DNA of 6,398 nucleotides from Haloferacaceae archaeon (GCA_028274825.1 JAQCMZ010000262.1:1-6398), one strand, 5' to 3'. Counted from the first letter of the stretch, positions 1 through 6,056 are shown. Notes: generated by a model from the sequence alone, not told the origin. A program made the numbers and translations.

Positions 1-48
1 AATCCTCTGGCTCAGTGAGAGAAGGTCGAGGGCTCTCGACACAGACGA

Positions 49-357
49 CTATTCTTCGTCCTTGTCGCCGGTCTGACTTGACTGATCCGGGAGCATCGTC
101 GGGTCCGCGGTGTCATCGTAAATCGAGTCGTCTCGCTCAAGGAGGTACACCGCGGGTCCGAGGATTGCAATCACGAGCAACCCAGGGACTGGCACGTCTG
201 GAACGACAAGCCGGAATACAACAGCGGCCACGGTAGAAGCAACCACGAGTCCGGCCCATCGCCCTGGCGACAGACCCACTTGCTCGGCGTCGCGGTAGAC
301 GACTGCGCCCAGTGCACCCGCAATTGTGAGCGCGACACCGATTGCTACACTGACCAT
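49..357 (-). CDS. Small haloarchaeal membrane protein of unknown function
   Basis: About 102 residues. I see three hydrophobic stretches: one at the N-terminus (roughly residues 2-21), one after the motif YRDAEQVGLSPGRWAGL (about 33-52) and one around VPGLLVIAILGPAVYLL (about 57-73). A hydrophilic, very acidic tail of about 28 residues ending KDEE follows, most likely cytoplasmic. The stop is TAG at 49-51. A GTG at 363 would add two residues, but I chose the ATG at 357 because a TATA-like element on this strand (centre 384) lies 27 bp before it, which fits a leaderless haloarchaeal transcript. The gene runs away from rio1 and has no visible partner in the window. Similar small membrane proteins with a DA-x-x-x-G-x-x-x-x-x-WA pattern after the first helix are common in haloarchaea, but I know no function and assign none. 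Confidence 0.7.
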   Translation of the reverse strand: MVSVAIGVALTIAGALGAVVYRDAEQVGLSPGRWAGLVVASTVAAVVFRLVVPDVPVPGLLVIAILGPAVYLLERDDSIYDDTADPTMLPDQSSQTGDKDEE

Positions 358-380
358 ACTCACTTGGACGGGCCGGTGTC

Positions 381-388
381 AAATAAGT
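381..388 (-). promoter_or_regulatory. TATA box of the small membrane protein gene
   Basis: On the minus strand this reads ACTTATTT. Its centre lies about 27 bp before the ATG at 357, the usual archaeal TBP-site spacing if transcription begins at or next to the start codon. The GTG at 363 would be too close (21 bp), so the element also helps choose the start. Confidence 0.5.
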
Positions 389-950
389 GGGATGGGGTTC
401 CTCACAGCAGCAGTCAGCTCCCATCGAATGACCTCGTGAGCGTGCGAGTGGCCATGGCAGGTGACCAGTCCCGTGCAGTGAGTGTCACCGTTGGGTGAGA
501 TGGGACGGATTGTCACTCCGGCGGGACGGCTGACAGTCGCCCTGCCAGTCCAACACGGGTGGGATGAGTGAACACAGCACTGTAGACTTCTGGATTGCTA
601 GTTTGCACGCACGTCCTCCCCCGGCTGAAGTCGGGGACGTCCGTACTGTTCTCACCGCGAGCTGAGAGCTAACGGCTTCGGTAGATGGCCTCGACAGTTC
701 GGAGACAGTCCACACTCGGAGCCATGGCTGGATATTCCACAACTGTGGTGATCACCGAACCGTCTCGGTAACTGAGACGATTGGACAGCCGAAGAAGGCG
801 TCTCTCTGTTGTCCCTCCCATCTGGAATACCCAACGTATCTATGAACGACTACAGCCGTGGGAGGCTTCCAACCCACTGCATCTCGGTAATTCCATGCCA
901 CAGCCGAATCGCCCCGTTGTTTTTCCCTCGGCATCTCCTATCTGAGACGA
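389..950. other. Gene-poor stretch upstream of rio1
   Basis: No reading frame here looks like a real protein: those present are short, rich in Ser, Arg and Cys, and lack the acidic composition of the neighbouring products. I can support only small sequence structures: a bulged hairpin at 611-640, a 10-bp palindrome GGTGATCACC at 747-756, an inverted repeat CGTCTC/GAGACG at 761-766 and 774-779, and CTGAGACGA occurring at 772-780 and again at 942-950, directly before the rio1 ATG. Only a weak T-rich element (about 917-925) sits at TATA distance from rio1. The stretch may be decayed mobile-element DNA, but no transposase remnant can be read with confidence. Confidence 0.5.
611..640. repeat. Bulged hairpin resembling an IS200/IS605-type end
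   Basis: The inner stem CCCCGGC (619-625) pairs with GTCGGGG (630-636) through one G-T wobble and a TGAA loop. An outer ACGT (611-614) pairs with ACGT (637-640), leaving four bases (615-618) bulged on one side. ACGTCC also occurs as a direct repeat on both sides of the stem. Subterminal imperfect hairpins of this kind are recognised by TnpA in IS200/IS605 elements. No tnpA or tnpB lies next to it, so it would be a solitary end, a small non-autonomous element, or just a structured intergenic sequence. Confidence 0.35.
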
Positions 951-1850
951 ATGCCAGGCGAGTTCGGCCTCGCGGAACCTGACGATGTCCCGGGCGACGA
1001 GTGGGAAGAATTAGACGTGTCTGACACGGACGCCGACCGGATTGCCCGTCGTCAAGACCGCGAGTTCGACGAGTTCCGCAAACGGGTCAAAGACGCCGAT
1101 CAGTTGAAAGTCGAAGGATCAGTGTTCGACGAAGCCACGCTGGCAGCGATATACAAACTGGTTCAGGACGGCTATATCAACGCCTTCGGCGGTCCAATTT
1201 CCACTGGCAAAGAAGCACACGTCTTCGAGGCGCTGGCTCCCGAGAAAGAGGTGGCCGTGAAAATTTACCGAATCAACGCTACCGACTTCTCTCAGATGCG
1301 TGAATATCTCGAAGGCGACCCTCGGTTCGACGGAATCGGCTCGGACAAGAAAGCAGTCGTTCTTGCCTGGACTCGCAAGGAATTTGCAAACCTCTCGCGG
1401 GCGCGAAAAGCCGGCGTACGGGTTCCGGAGACGATTGCCGTCGAGCGAAACGTGTTGCTGATGGAGCTGGTCGGGCAGGCAGACGAGCGTGCACGCCGAC
1501 TTGCAGAAGTGACTGTGGAAAACCCGCAGACTGCGTATGAGGTGGTGCGCGAATATACCCGACGATTGTACGCCGCAGGTCTCATCCACGGCGATCTGTC
1601 AGAGTATAATCTCATTATTCACGAAGGTGAATTGTACGTGATCGATCTTGGACAGGCAGTGACCGTCCATCACCCGAACGCTCGCTCGTTTCTCGAGCGG
1701 GACTGTCGCAATGTGGCCAGTTTCTTCTCGAGACAGGGGCTGTCGCTCGATCCTGACGATCTCATCGAGTACGTGACAGATGCTGACCCAGATCCGTCTA
1801 GCGATCTGTCTGACTCACCGCCTGCCGACCCTCCTGACCGTACCAGATAA
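951..1850 (+). CDS. rio1: Rio1-type atypical serine/threonine kinase/ATPase
   Basis: Archaeal RIO1 protein of 299 residues. Rio1 is a cytoplasmic ATPase/kinase acting late in small ribosomal subunit maturation, where it helps release assembly factors. An acidic N-terminal segment (1-50) leads to the RIO domain (about 52-265). The flexible ATP loop STGKEA is at 84-89, the ATP-binding lysine at K104 in VAVKIY, the hinge MELVG at 171-175, the catalytic loop HGDLSEYN at 213-220 (D215, N220), and the metal-binding IDLGQA at 231-236 (D232, the residue autophosphorylated in Rio proteins). STGKEA and IDLGQA point to Rio1 rather than Rio2. The C-terminus (about 276-299) is an Asp/Ser/Pro-rich tail. 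The ATG at 951 gives the N-terminus EFGLAEPDD, which looks family-typical. Tandem stops TAA-TGA end the gene. Its partner in function, the Dim2-like KH gene, follows after 254 bp. All catalytic residues are present. Confidence 0.96.
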   Translation: MPGEFGLAEPDDVPGDEWEELDVSDTDADRIARRQDREFDEFRKRVKDADQLKVEGSVFDEATLAAIYKLVQDGYINAFGGPISTGKEAHVFEALAPEKEVAVKIYRINATDFSQMREYLEGDPRFDGIGSDKKAVVLAWTRKEFANLSRARKAGVRVPETIAVERNVLLMELVGQADERARRLAEVTVENPQTAYEVVREYTRRLYAAGLIHGDLSEYNLIIHEGELYVIDLGQAVTVHHPNARSFLERDCRNVASFFSRQGLSLDPDDLIEYVTDADPDPSSDLSDSPPADPPDRTR

Positions 1851-1869
1851 TGACTGTCTCGCTTTCTGG

Positions 1870-1889
1870 CGATATTGCGAGGAATATCG
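1870..1889 (+). terminator. Stem-loop after rio1, possible terminator or processing site
   Basis: A perfect 7-bp inverted repeat, CGATATT (1870-1876) and AATATCG (1883-1889), with the 6-nt loop GCGAGG, starts 19 bp after the rio1 stop. No clear T-tract follows, and haloarchaeal termination depends mainly on T-tracts, so a terminator role is weakly supported. RNA processing or 3'-end stabilisation are alternatives. Confidence 0.25.
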
Positions 1890-2073
1890 AGGCTTACACA
1901 GCGATGGATGTCGTTCTCTCGTGATGCTAGCTCGCTCTCAGTTGTTGGCAGCCTGATCTTCAGTATTCGAGACAATGGGTTAAGTTGTGTTCCAAGTCTG
2001 ATTAGTGCGGGTCCGCGCGTGCACGCCGGTCATATTGTCAACCACCGCTATAGGGCGATTCCAGCCTCGTGAG

Positions 2074-2080
2074 TATTAAA
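2074..2080 (+). promoter_or_regulatory. TATA box of the KH-domain gene
   Basis: TATTAAA is centred about 28 bp before the ATG at 2105, so the transcript should be leaderless or nearly so. It shows the KH gene can be transcribed independently of rio1 and supports the annotated start. Confidence 0.6.
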
Positions 2081-2104
2081 CCGATTGGCCAGTAATACAC
2101 TCTT

Positions 2105-2647
2105 ATGCAACACGTAACGGTCCCGCAGGACAGAATCGGTGTCCTCATCGGAGAAGGCGGCGAGACCATGCGCGAAATCGAGTCCAAAGCGGAAGTCCGG
2201 TTGGATATCGACTCGGAGACCGGATCAGTCGCTATCGACGACACCGGTGACCCGGTGACAGCACTGTCCGCACCGGATATCGTGAAAGCAATCGGCCGCG
2301 GATTCACCCCTGAAGCCGCTCTGACTCTTCTTGATGATGATCTCCGGATGTTCGAACTCATCGACTTGACAGATCACACCCGGAATGATAACGATCTTCA
2401 GCGGCAGAAGGGCCGAGTCATTGGTGAGAATGGCCGGACACGGGAACTAATGGAAGAGCTTTCCGGCGCTGATGTCGTCATTTACGGCAGCACTGTCGGA
2501 GTTTTTGGCCAACCCGAAGAAGTCGATACGGCTCGTCGCGCCGTGGGGATGCTCCTCGACGGCGCCCCTCACGGCGCAGTCTATTCGTTCCTCGAGCGGA
2601 GACATAACGAACTGACCAATAACGTCGAGTTTGGCCCGACAGGCTGA
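2105..2647 (+). CDS. KH-domain RNA-binding protein, archaeal Dim2/Pno1 homologue
   Basis: 180 residues, the usual size for the family. Dim2/Pno1 binds the 3' region of the small-subunit rRNA during pre-ribosome maturation and cooperates with the nuclease Nob1 and with Rio1. The N-terminal KH-like domain (about 1-75) carries the GxxG loop GEGG at 16-19 within RIGVLIGEGGETMREIE. GRGF at 64-67 leads into a linker helix, and the second KH domain (about 80-165) has GRVIGENGRTRELME with the loop GENG at 107-110. The family-typical HGAVYSFLERR (156-166) closes the fold. The ATG is fixed by the TATA box 28 bp upstream. The gene lies downstream of rio1 on the same strand, a pairing that matches their shared role. 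The 254-bp spacer is large for such a pair. A T-rich patch (2673-2677) after the stop may help end the transcript. Family assignment is firm; the exact role in this organism is inferred. Confidence 0.93.
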   Translation: MQHVTVPQDRIGVLIGEGGETMREIESKAEVRLDIDSETGSVAIDDTGDPVTALSAPDIVKAIGRGFTPEAALTLLDDDLRMFELIDLTDHTRNDNDLQRQKGRVIGENGRTRELMEELSGADVVIYGSTVGVFGQPEEVDTARRAVGMLLDGAPHGAVYSFLERRHNELTNNVEFGPTG

Positions 2648-2803
2648 GCCGACCACCTCTGGTGAATCTCCCGTTTTATCCTCTCAATACACGGATGTTT
2701 CTCTCTCGTTGGGCTCCCTTGGCGTGGGCGGTCTGATGACAGACTCTGGGGCCATTGTGCACGACAGGTCGAGCGCGTGTAAAAGCACGTATGAGTACGG
2801 GGA

Positions 2804-2830
2804 CGTGAGCCCATGTGAAGCTATCTCACG
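2804..2830 (+). repeat. Inverted repeat upstream of the thermosome promoter
   Basis: CGTGAG (2804-2809) and CTCACG (2825-2830) form a 6-bp inverted repeat with a 15-nt spacer, ending 27 bp before the thermosome TATA box. A small imperfect stem around 2776-2790 (GCGTG, then CACGT) lies just upstream. They could be a regulator site for a heat-inducible gene or part of the 3' region of the KH transcript. No specific factor is recognised. Confidence 0.25.
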
Positions 2831-2857
2831 CGTATTTGACTGAACCCTACCAGTACG

Positions 2858-2866
2858 TTTATATAG
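2858..2866 (+). promoter_or_regulatory. Strong TATA box of the thermosome gene
   Basis: TTTATATAG is a near-ideal haloarchaeal TATA element, centred about 29 bp before the ATG at 2891. This predicts a leaderless or very short-leader transcript. A strong promoter fits an abundant, typically heat-inducible chaperonin gene. Confidence 0.75.
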
Positions 2867-2890
2867 AATCACAATCAATCATAGGCTGAT

Positions 2891-4582
2891 ATGTCTCAGC
2901 GACAGCGCATGGGTAACCAACCGATGATCGTCCTTTCCGAGGATTCACAGCGTACCTCTGGAAAAGACGCCCAGACAATGAATATCACCGCCGGTAAGGC
3001 GGTCGCAGAAGCCACCCGGACGACCCTCGGACCGAAAGGGATGGACAAGATGCTCGTTGACTCGTCGGGTTCGGTCGTCGTGACTAACGACGGGGTAACC
3101 ATTCTCAAGGAAATGGACATTGACCACCCTGCCGCGAACATGATCGTCGAGGTTTCAGAGACTCAAGAAGACGAGGTTGGCGACGGAACCACCTCGGCAG
3201 TCGTCATAGCTGGTGAACTCCTTGATCAGGCCGAAGAGCTCATCGATCAGGATATCCACCCCACCACGCTCGCACAAGGGTACCGTCAGGCAGCCGAAGA
3301 AGCGAAAAATATTCTCACCGAGGAATCGATCGACGTATCCCAGGACGACAGAGAGACGCTTATTCAGATTGCTTCCACAGCCATGACCGGCAAAGGCGCC
3401 GAGTCTGCTCGCGACCAACTCGCAGACCTGGTCGTCGACGCTGTTACCGCAGTTGCCGACGATGATGATATCGATACCGACAATGTCGCCGTCGAGAAGG
3501 TCGTTGGCGGGTCTATCGACAACTCCGAACTCGTCGAGGGAGTCATTATTGACAAAGAGCGAGTCAGCGATAACATGCCGTTTGCCGTCGAGGATGCTGA
3601 TGTTGCGCTGTTTGACGACGGAATCGAGGTTGCAGAAACCGAAATCGACGCGGAAGTGAACGTCACTGACCCAGATCAGCTGCAACAATTCATCGATCAA
3701 GAGGAACAGCAACTCCGCGAACTGGTCGACGAACTGGTCGATGTCGGTGCCGATGTCGTCTTCGCTGACGGCGGGATCGACGATATGGCCCAGCATTACC
3801 TGGCTCAGGAAGGTATCCTGGCCATCCGGCGTGCAAAGTCCGACGATCTCCGCCGACTCGCCCGCGCAACCAACGGGAGTGTCGTCTCGGATCTATCCGA
3901 CCTCAGCGAAGCTGATCTTGGATTTGCCGGCTCTGTCGCCCAGAAAGACGTTGGTGGCGACGAACGGATCTTCGTAGAAGACGTAGACGATGCCCGTGCG
4001 GTCACACTTATCCTCCGCGGCGGGACCGAACACGTCGTTGACGAAGTCGAACGCGCCATCGAGGACTCGCTTGGCGTCGTCCGAACGACGCTGGAAGACG
4101 GAAAAGTCCTCCCCGGCGGCGGAGCCCCGGAGACCGAACTGGCGCTTCAACTGCGTGACTTTGCTGACTCCGTCGGTGGCCGCGAACAATTGGCCGTTGA
4201 GGCGTTCGCAGACGCGCTGGAAGTTATCCCGCGTACTCTCGCAGAAAACGCTGGTCTCGACCCTATCGACTCACTTGTCGACCTCCGCTCACGTCACGAT
4301 GCCGATGAAATTGGTGCCGGACTTGATGCGTACTCTGGCGATGTGATTGATATGGACGAGGAGGGAGTCGTAGAGCCGCTCCGAGTCAAGACGCAAGCAA
4401 TCGAATCCGCGACTGAGGCAGCCGTCATGATCCTCCGAATCGACGATGTCATCGCAGCCGGTGAACTCAAGGGCGGCGGCACCGACGATGACGACGAGCC
4501 CGCTGGTGGTCCCGGCGGTCCTGGCGGCCCCGGTGGCGCCGGCGGTATGGGCGGTATGGGTGGTATGGGCGGCGCGATGTAA
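2891..4582 (+). CDS. thsA: Thermosome (group II chaperonin) subunit, CCT1/alpha type
   Basis: 563 residues, normal for a haloarchaeal thermosome subunit. The protein assembles into a two-ring cytoplasmic chaperonin that folds proteins using ATP, with a built-in lid. The equatorial domain (about 1-145 and 400-525) has the nucleotide-binding motifs TLGPKGMDK (45-53), VTNDGVTIL (64-72) and GDGTTSAVV (97-105, catalytic D98), with LPGGGAPE (407-414) and the late segment VKTQAIESATEAAVMILRIDDVI. Between them lie the intermediate segments and the apical domain with its helical protrusion (about 215-370), here including VTDPDQLQQFIDQEE. Residues 531-563 form an acidic stretch, then Pro-Gly-Gly repeats and GGM repeats ending GGAM, like other haloarchaeal CCT1 proteins. 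Full-length similarity as I recall it is to Haloferax CCT1 rather than CCT2 or CCT3. No partner subunit gene is in the window; others are usually encoded elsewhere. The strong TATA box upstream supports the ATG at 2891. Confidence 0.97.
   Translation: MSQRQRMGNQPMIVLSEDSQRTSGKDAQTMNITAGKAVAEATRTTLGPKGMDKMLVDSSGSVVVTNDGVTILKEMDIDHPAANMIVEVSETQEDEVGDGTTSAVVIAGELLDQAEELIDQDIHPTTLAQGYRQAAEEAKNILTEESIDVSQDDRETLIQIASTAMTGKGAESARDQLADLVVDAVTAVADDDDIDTDNVAVEKVVGGSIDNSELVEGVIIDKERVSDNMPFAVEDADVALFDDGIEVAETEIDAEVNVTDPDQLQQFIDQEEQQLRELVDELVDVGADVVFADGGIDDMAQHYLAQEGILAIRRAKSDDLRRLARATNGSVVSDLSDLSEADLGFAGSVAQKDVGGDERIFVEDVDDARAVTLILRGGTEHVVDEVERAIEDSLGVVRTTLEDGKVLPGGGAPETELALQLRDFADSVGGREQLAVEAFADALEVIPRTLAENAGLDPIDSLVDLRSRHDADEIGAGLDAYSGDVIDMDEEGVVEPLRVKTQAIESATEAAVMILRIDDVIAAGELKGGGTDDDDEPAGGPGGPGGPGGAGGMGGMGGMGGAM
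4505..4579 (+). repeat. Gly-rich tandem repeat encoding the thermosome C-terminal tail
   Basis: Nine-base units of the type GGCGGTCCT and GGCGGTATG encode three Gly-Gly-Pro units, one Gly-Gly-Ala, then three Gly-Gly-Met units and the end GGAM (residues 539-563). Such flexible tails project into the folding cavity of chaperonins. Repeated 9-bp units are prone to slippage, so their number may vary among strains. Confidence 0.8.
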
Positions 4583-4704
4583 GCGCAGGCCAACTCACTC
4601 GAGTTATTCGCTGCTTCCCGGTTCGTGGGTCAGTTTACCCCCGATTTCGGGTATCTTCCGTCCGGTGCTGGTATCGCTTGTGATGGGATAATTCCGGGTT
4701 CAGC

Positions 4705-4710
4705 TTTTTT
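4705..4710 (+). terminator. T-tract terminator candidate of the thermosome gene
   Basis: Six consecutive T residues followed by AATAT lie about 120 bp after the stop. Archaeal RNA polymerase terminates at such T-tracts, usually without a hairpin. It is the first strong tract after the gene. The same AT-rich segment could instead act as a promoter element, but no gene begins at the right distance. Confidence 0.4.
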
Positions 4711-4796
4711 AATATCAAAACTACCTGAGCAACTGCCCACAAATACTAGAATCCTCGTGACCAGTCACTACTGTCTCTGATAGCGTCGTGTCAAAC

Positions 4797-4817
4797 ACTC
4801 CGGGTTCAGGCCCCGAG
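4797..4817 (-). mobile_element. Possible degenerate IS200/IS605 right-end hairpin
   Basis: This 21-base segment matches the tnpB-adjacent hairpin at 6064-6084 at 18 of 21 positions, in the same orientation. It folds as CTC/GAG plus GGG/CCC arms around a mismatch. On the minus strand, just before it, one frame reads VTLNSE (about 4843-4860), recalling the LNSGTLN/LKSGTLN signature of haloarchaeal TnpB tails, but a stop codon lies five residues upstream. This suggests the eroded 3' end of a former element. The match is short and could be coincidental. Confidence 0.3.
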
Positions 4818-5022
4818 AGAGCTAACTTGACGCCTGCAGATTCTGAGTTGAGAGTAACACGCCTGTCTGGTCACCACTGGCGGGACTCAACCTCGACTGC
4901 TAGTAGAAATCCTGTCGGCTTGCACGCCCCACTCCCGGTGACAATCGGATATTCTGCGGAATACAGCACAGACCACACTCAGCGAGTTGCTCTTCAAGTC
5001 TGTCTCGAATGTGGATATGTGT

Positions 5023-5048
5023 GAAAAGCAAATCTTAGTCGGCCCGAC
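5023..5048 (-). terminator. Terminator candidate of the DUF302 gene
   Basis: On the minus strand, 11 bp after the TAG stop, the near-palindrome GTCGGGCCGAC (5038-5048) is followed by a T-rich run, ATTTGCTTTTC (5023-5033). A short stem then a T-rich segment is a credible 3' end, although the stem is small. Confidence 0.4.
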
Positions 5049-5059
5049 GTGGTTTCAGG

Positions 5060-5530
5060 CTACACCTCGGTCGCTCCGTCAGCGTGTTCCTCGATATTGT
5101 CCCAAACCCGGGTCATGTGCTGGCCGGTTTTTTCGATTAGCTCTGCAAGCTCATCTTCACACCCTGCAGGCGCACATCCCAGATCACGGATCGCTTTCGT
5201 CGCCGAGACGTGATGCACGTGCACGAGATCGTCGCCTTCCCGTTCGTAGATAGCAGTCGTGCACGGGAACAATCCGCCCAGAGTCGGATCAATCGAGATG
5301 GCGTCGTACGCAACTTCGGCATGACAGACCATCAACAGGGCTATTTCCTGAATATCGTCGTGACCGAGCATTCCCTCGACCATCTGATCGAGACGAGTGA
5401 TCTTCACCGTTTCAAAATCCGCCAGTTCGTGTTCAAGTTGGACGAACGGAATCGCGTCTTCGAACGGCATCTCTAGCGTCGTGTGAAGTGCCTCCTCGGC
5501 AGTTGGCGTGGCTGTGAGTGATTCATTCAT
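5060..5530 (-). CDS. DUF302 domain protein
   Basis: 156 residues, soluble and acidic, with no signal peptide or membrane segment. The DUF302 domain covers roughly residues 30-120: an N-terminal part with the VKITRLDQ strand, a central ALLMVCHAEVAYDAISIDPTLGG segment, the family-typical GLFPCTTAIYE (86-96), and VHVHHVSATKAI (103-114). Cysteines are C69 (in VCH), C90 (in FPC), C119 and C124, with several histidines, so metal or redox chemistry is possible but not shown. DUF302 proteins have no settled function; in some bacteria and archaea they occur near redox, sulfur or metal-related genes, which is not the context here. The C-terminal 35 residues form a helix-like acidic extension. The ATG at 5530 is supported by a TATA box 27 bp upstream. 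Three tandem hexamers between TATA and ATG suggest regulation. The gene is divergent from the DUF7091-like gene. Confidence 0.85.
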   Translation of the reverse strand: MNESLTATPTAEEALHTTLEMPFEDAIPFVQLEHELADFETVKITRLDQMVEGMLGHDDIQEIALLMVCHAEVAYDAISIDPTLGGLFPCTTAIYEREGDDLVHVHHVSATKAIRDLGCAPAGCEDELAELIEKTGQHMTRVWDNIEEHADGATEV

Positions 5531-5556
5531 GAATAACTATGGATAATTGCGGATAA
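5531..5556 (-). promoter_or_regulatory. Three direct repeats in exact 10-bp register, candidate operator
   Basis: On the plus strand, GAATAA starts at 5531, GGATAA at 5541 and GGATAA at 5551; on the coding strand they read TTATTC, TTATCC and TTATCC. They occupy the whole interval from the start codon to the TATA box and the third overlaps the TATA element. One-turn helical spacing would put all three on one face of the DNA, as expected for a cooperatively bound repressor. The role is inferred from position alone. Confidence 0.4.
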
Positions 5557-5560
5557 TAAA
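5554..5560 (-). promoter_or_regulatory. TATA box of the DUF302 gene
   Basis: TTTATTA on the minus strand, centred 27 bp before the ATG at 5530, predicts a leaderless transcript. It lies inside GGATTTATTATCC, whose ends form a 4-bp inverted repeat. Confidence 0.65.
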
Positions 5561-5624
5561 TCCTGTGTCCAATCACACTTTGCCGACTCCTCACGGGCCA
5601 GACCAGGCCGTAGCAGCCAACGAA

Positions 5625-5630
5625 CATATG
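5625..5630 (+). promoter_or_regulatory. Weak TATA-like element of the DUF7091-like gene
   Basis: CATATG is centred about 27 bp before the ATG at 5654 and preceded by CGAA, which could serve as a BRE. It is short and GC-flanked, so only a weak promoter is suggested. Confidence 0.35.
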
Positions 5631-5653
5631 CCGACAGCGGTCGTTCATCCTGC

Positions 5654-5941
5654 ATGGAAGACCGACTTGAGCGTGTGATCCGTCAACAACTTCGAAAGGC
5701 GGGACGCCAGCTAGAGGAGGCCAAACGGGCCTACAACGAGGGCCGTCGGTCCGAGGCTGACCAATTTGCCGTTCCGACAGACGAAGATGGGAACGCCCAG
5801 ATCGTGTGCCGGCGGTACGCTGAACGCCGAGCCGTCCAGGTCGACGGAAATGGCCGTCCCGAGTGTTTCGACCCTGAACATCCCGATTGCCAGGGCTGTG
5901 CAGAAGATATCCGCAACGGCGTTGTCGAGACGTGGTCATAA
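5654..5941 (+). CDS. Small Cys-containing haloarchaeal protein, DUF7091-like
   Basis: 95 residues. The N-terminal third is a charged helix (about 3-35: LERVIRQQLRKAGRQLEEAKRAY would span most of it), followed by AVPTDEDGNAQIVCRRYAERRAV and a C-terminal CFDPEHPDCQGCAEDIRNGVVETW. Cysteines C52, C71, C79 and C82, with H76, could form a single zinc site, and the CxxC at 79-82 strengthens this. As I recall the family, these are short conserved haloarchaeal proteins of unknown function with the same IVCRRYAERRAV and HPDCxGCxEDI segments. The ATG at 5654 starts the conserved helix and has a weak TATA-like element at the right distance. The gene is divergent from the DUF302 gene with a 123-bp shared promoter region. 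The next gene is the convergent tnpB, whose element ends about 115 bp downstream. I assign no function. Confidence 0.82.
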   Translation: MEDRLERVIRQQLRKAGRQLEEAKRAYNEGRRSEADQFAVPTDEDGNAQIVCRRYAERRAVQVDGNGRPECFDPEHPDCQGCAEDIRNGVVETWS

Positions 5942-6056
5942 CATTATTTCGAACGTGTTCACGCTCGCTGGTGTCTGACGAACGAACTGACCCCCCAGGT
6001 TGCCGCGGTGTTATCTCAGGTCACCGGTAGTCGCTCAAGTGAGTGTCAGTGAGAGC

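Larger units (their letters stand above)
4583..5059. other. Gene-poor stretch between the thermosome and DUF302 genes
   Basis: No well-supported gene is visible here. It contains a T-tract (4705-4710) that probably ends the thermosome transcript, a hairpin (4797-4817) resembling the transposon right end at the far end of the window, and the terminator candidate of the DUF302 gene (5023-5048). A plus-strand frame from a GTG at 4788 to 5024 (78 codons, ending CLECGYV) has mixed third-position base use, several AGA codons and no nearby TATA box, so I do not call it a gene. Confidence 0.5.

Noticed and set aside
1..48. Possible feature at the left edge
   Set aside because: The stretch is too short to assign. 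Nothing beyond the 3' flank of the small membrane protein gene is visible.
664..673. GAGAGCTAAC shared with 4817-4826 near both candidate transposon ends
   Set aside because: Tempting because of position, but ten bases without flanking similarity is within chance expectation.
485..742. Minus-strand 85-codon frame crossing the hairpin at 611-640
   Set aside because: Low acidity, rich in Ser, Arg and Thr, no recognisable domain and no promoter. Part of it simply translates the hairpin.
1119..1589. 156-codon open frame antisense to rio1
   Set aside because: Complete overlap with conserved kinase motifs on the sense strand. The composition is not acidic, unlike real proteins in this window.
2733..2744. 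CTGATGA resembling a C box of a C/D guide RNA
   Set aside because: The first base does not fit RTGATGA, and no D box lies at a suitable distance downstream. It is better seen as a 5-bp stem GTCTG/CAGAC.
3155..3796. 213-codon open frame antisense to the thermosome gene
   Set aside because: It lies wholly within a well-supported coding gene. It arises from the Asp/Glu-rich codon pattern of the sense strand, has no promoter, and its protein resembles no family I recognise.
4788..5024. Plus-strand 78-codon frame starting GTG and ending CLECGYV
   Set aside because: A single CxxC near the end is suggestive, but third-position base use is mixed, AGA codons are frequent, no TATA box is at the right distance, and the start overlaps the transposon-end-like hairpin.
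6038..6048. AGTGAGTGTCA shared with 477-487
   Set aside because: An 11-base match is expected by chance among the many pairs of positions in a 6.4-kb window, and the flanks do not match.
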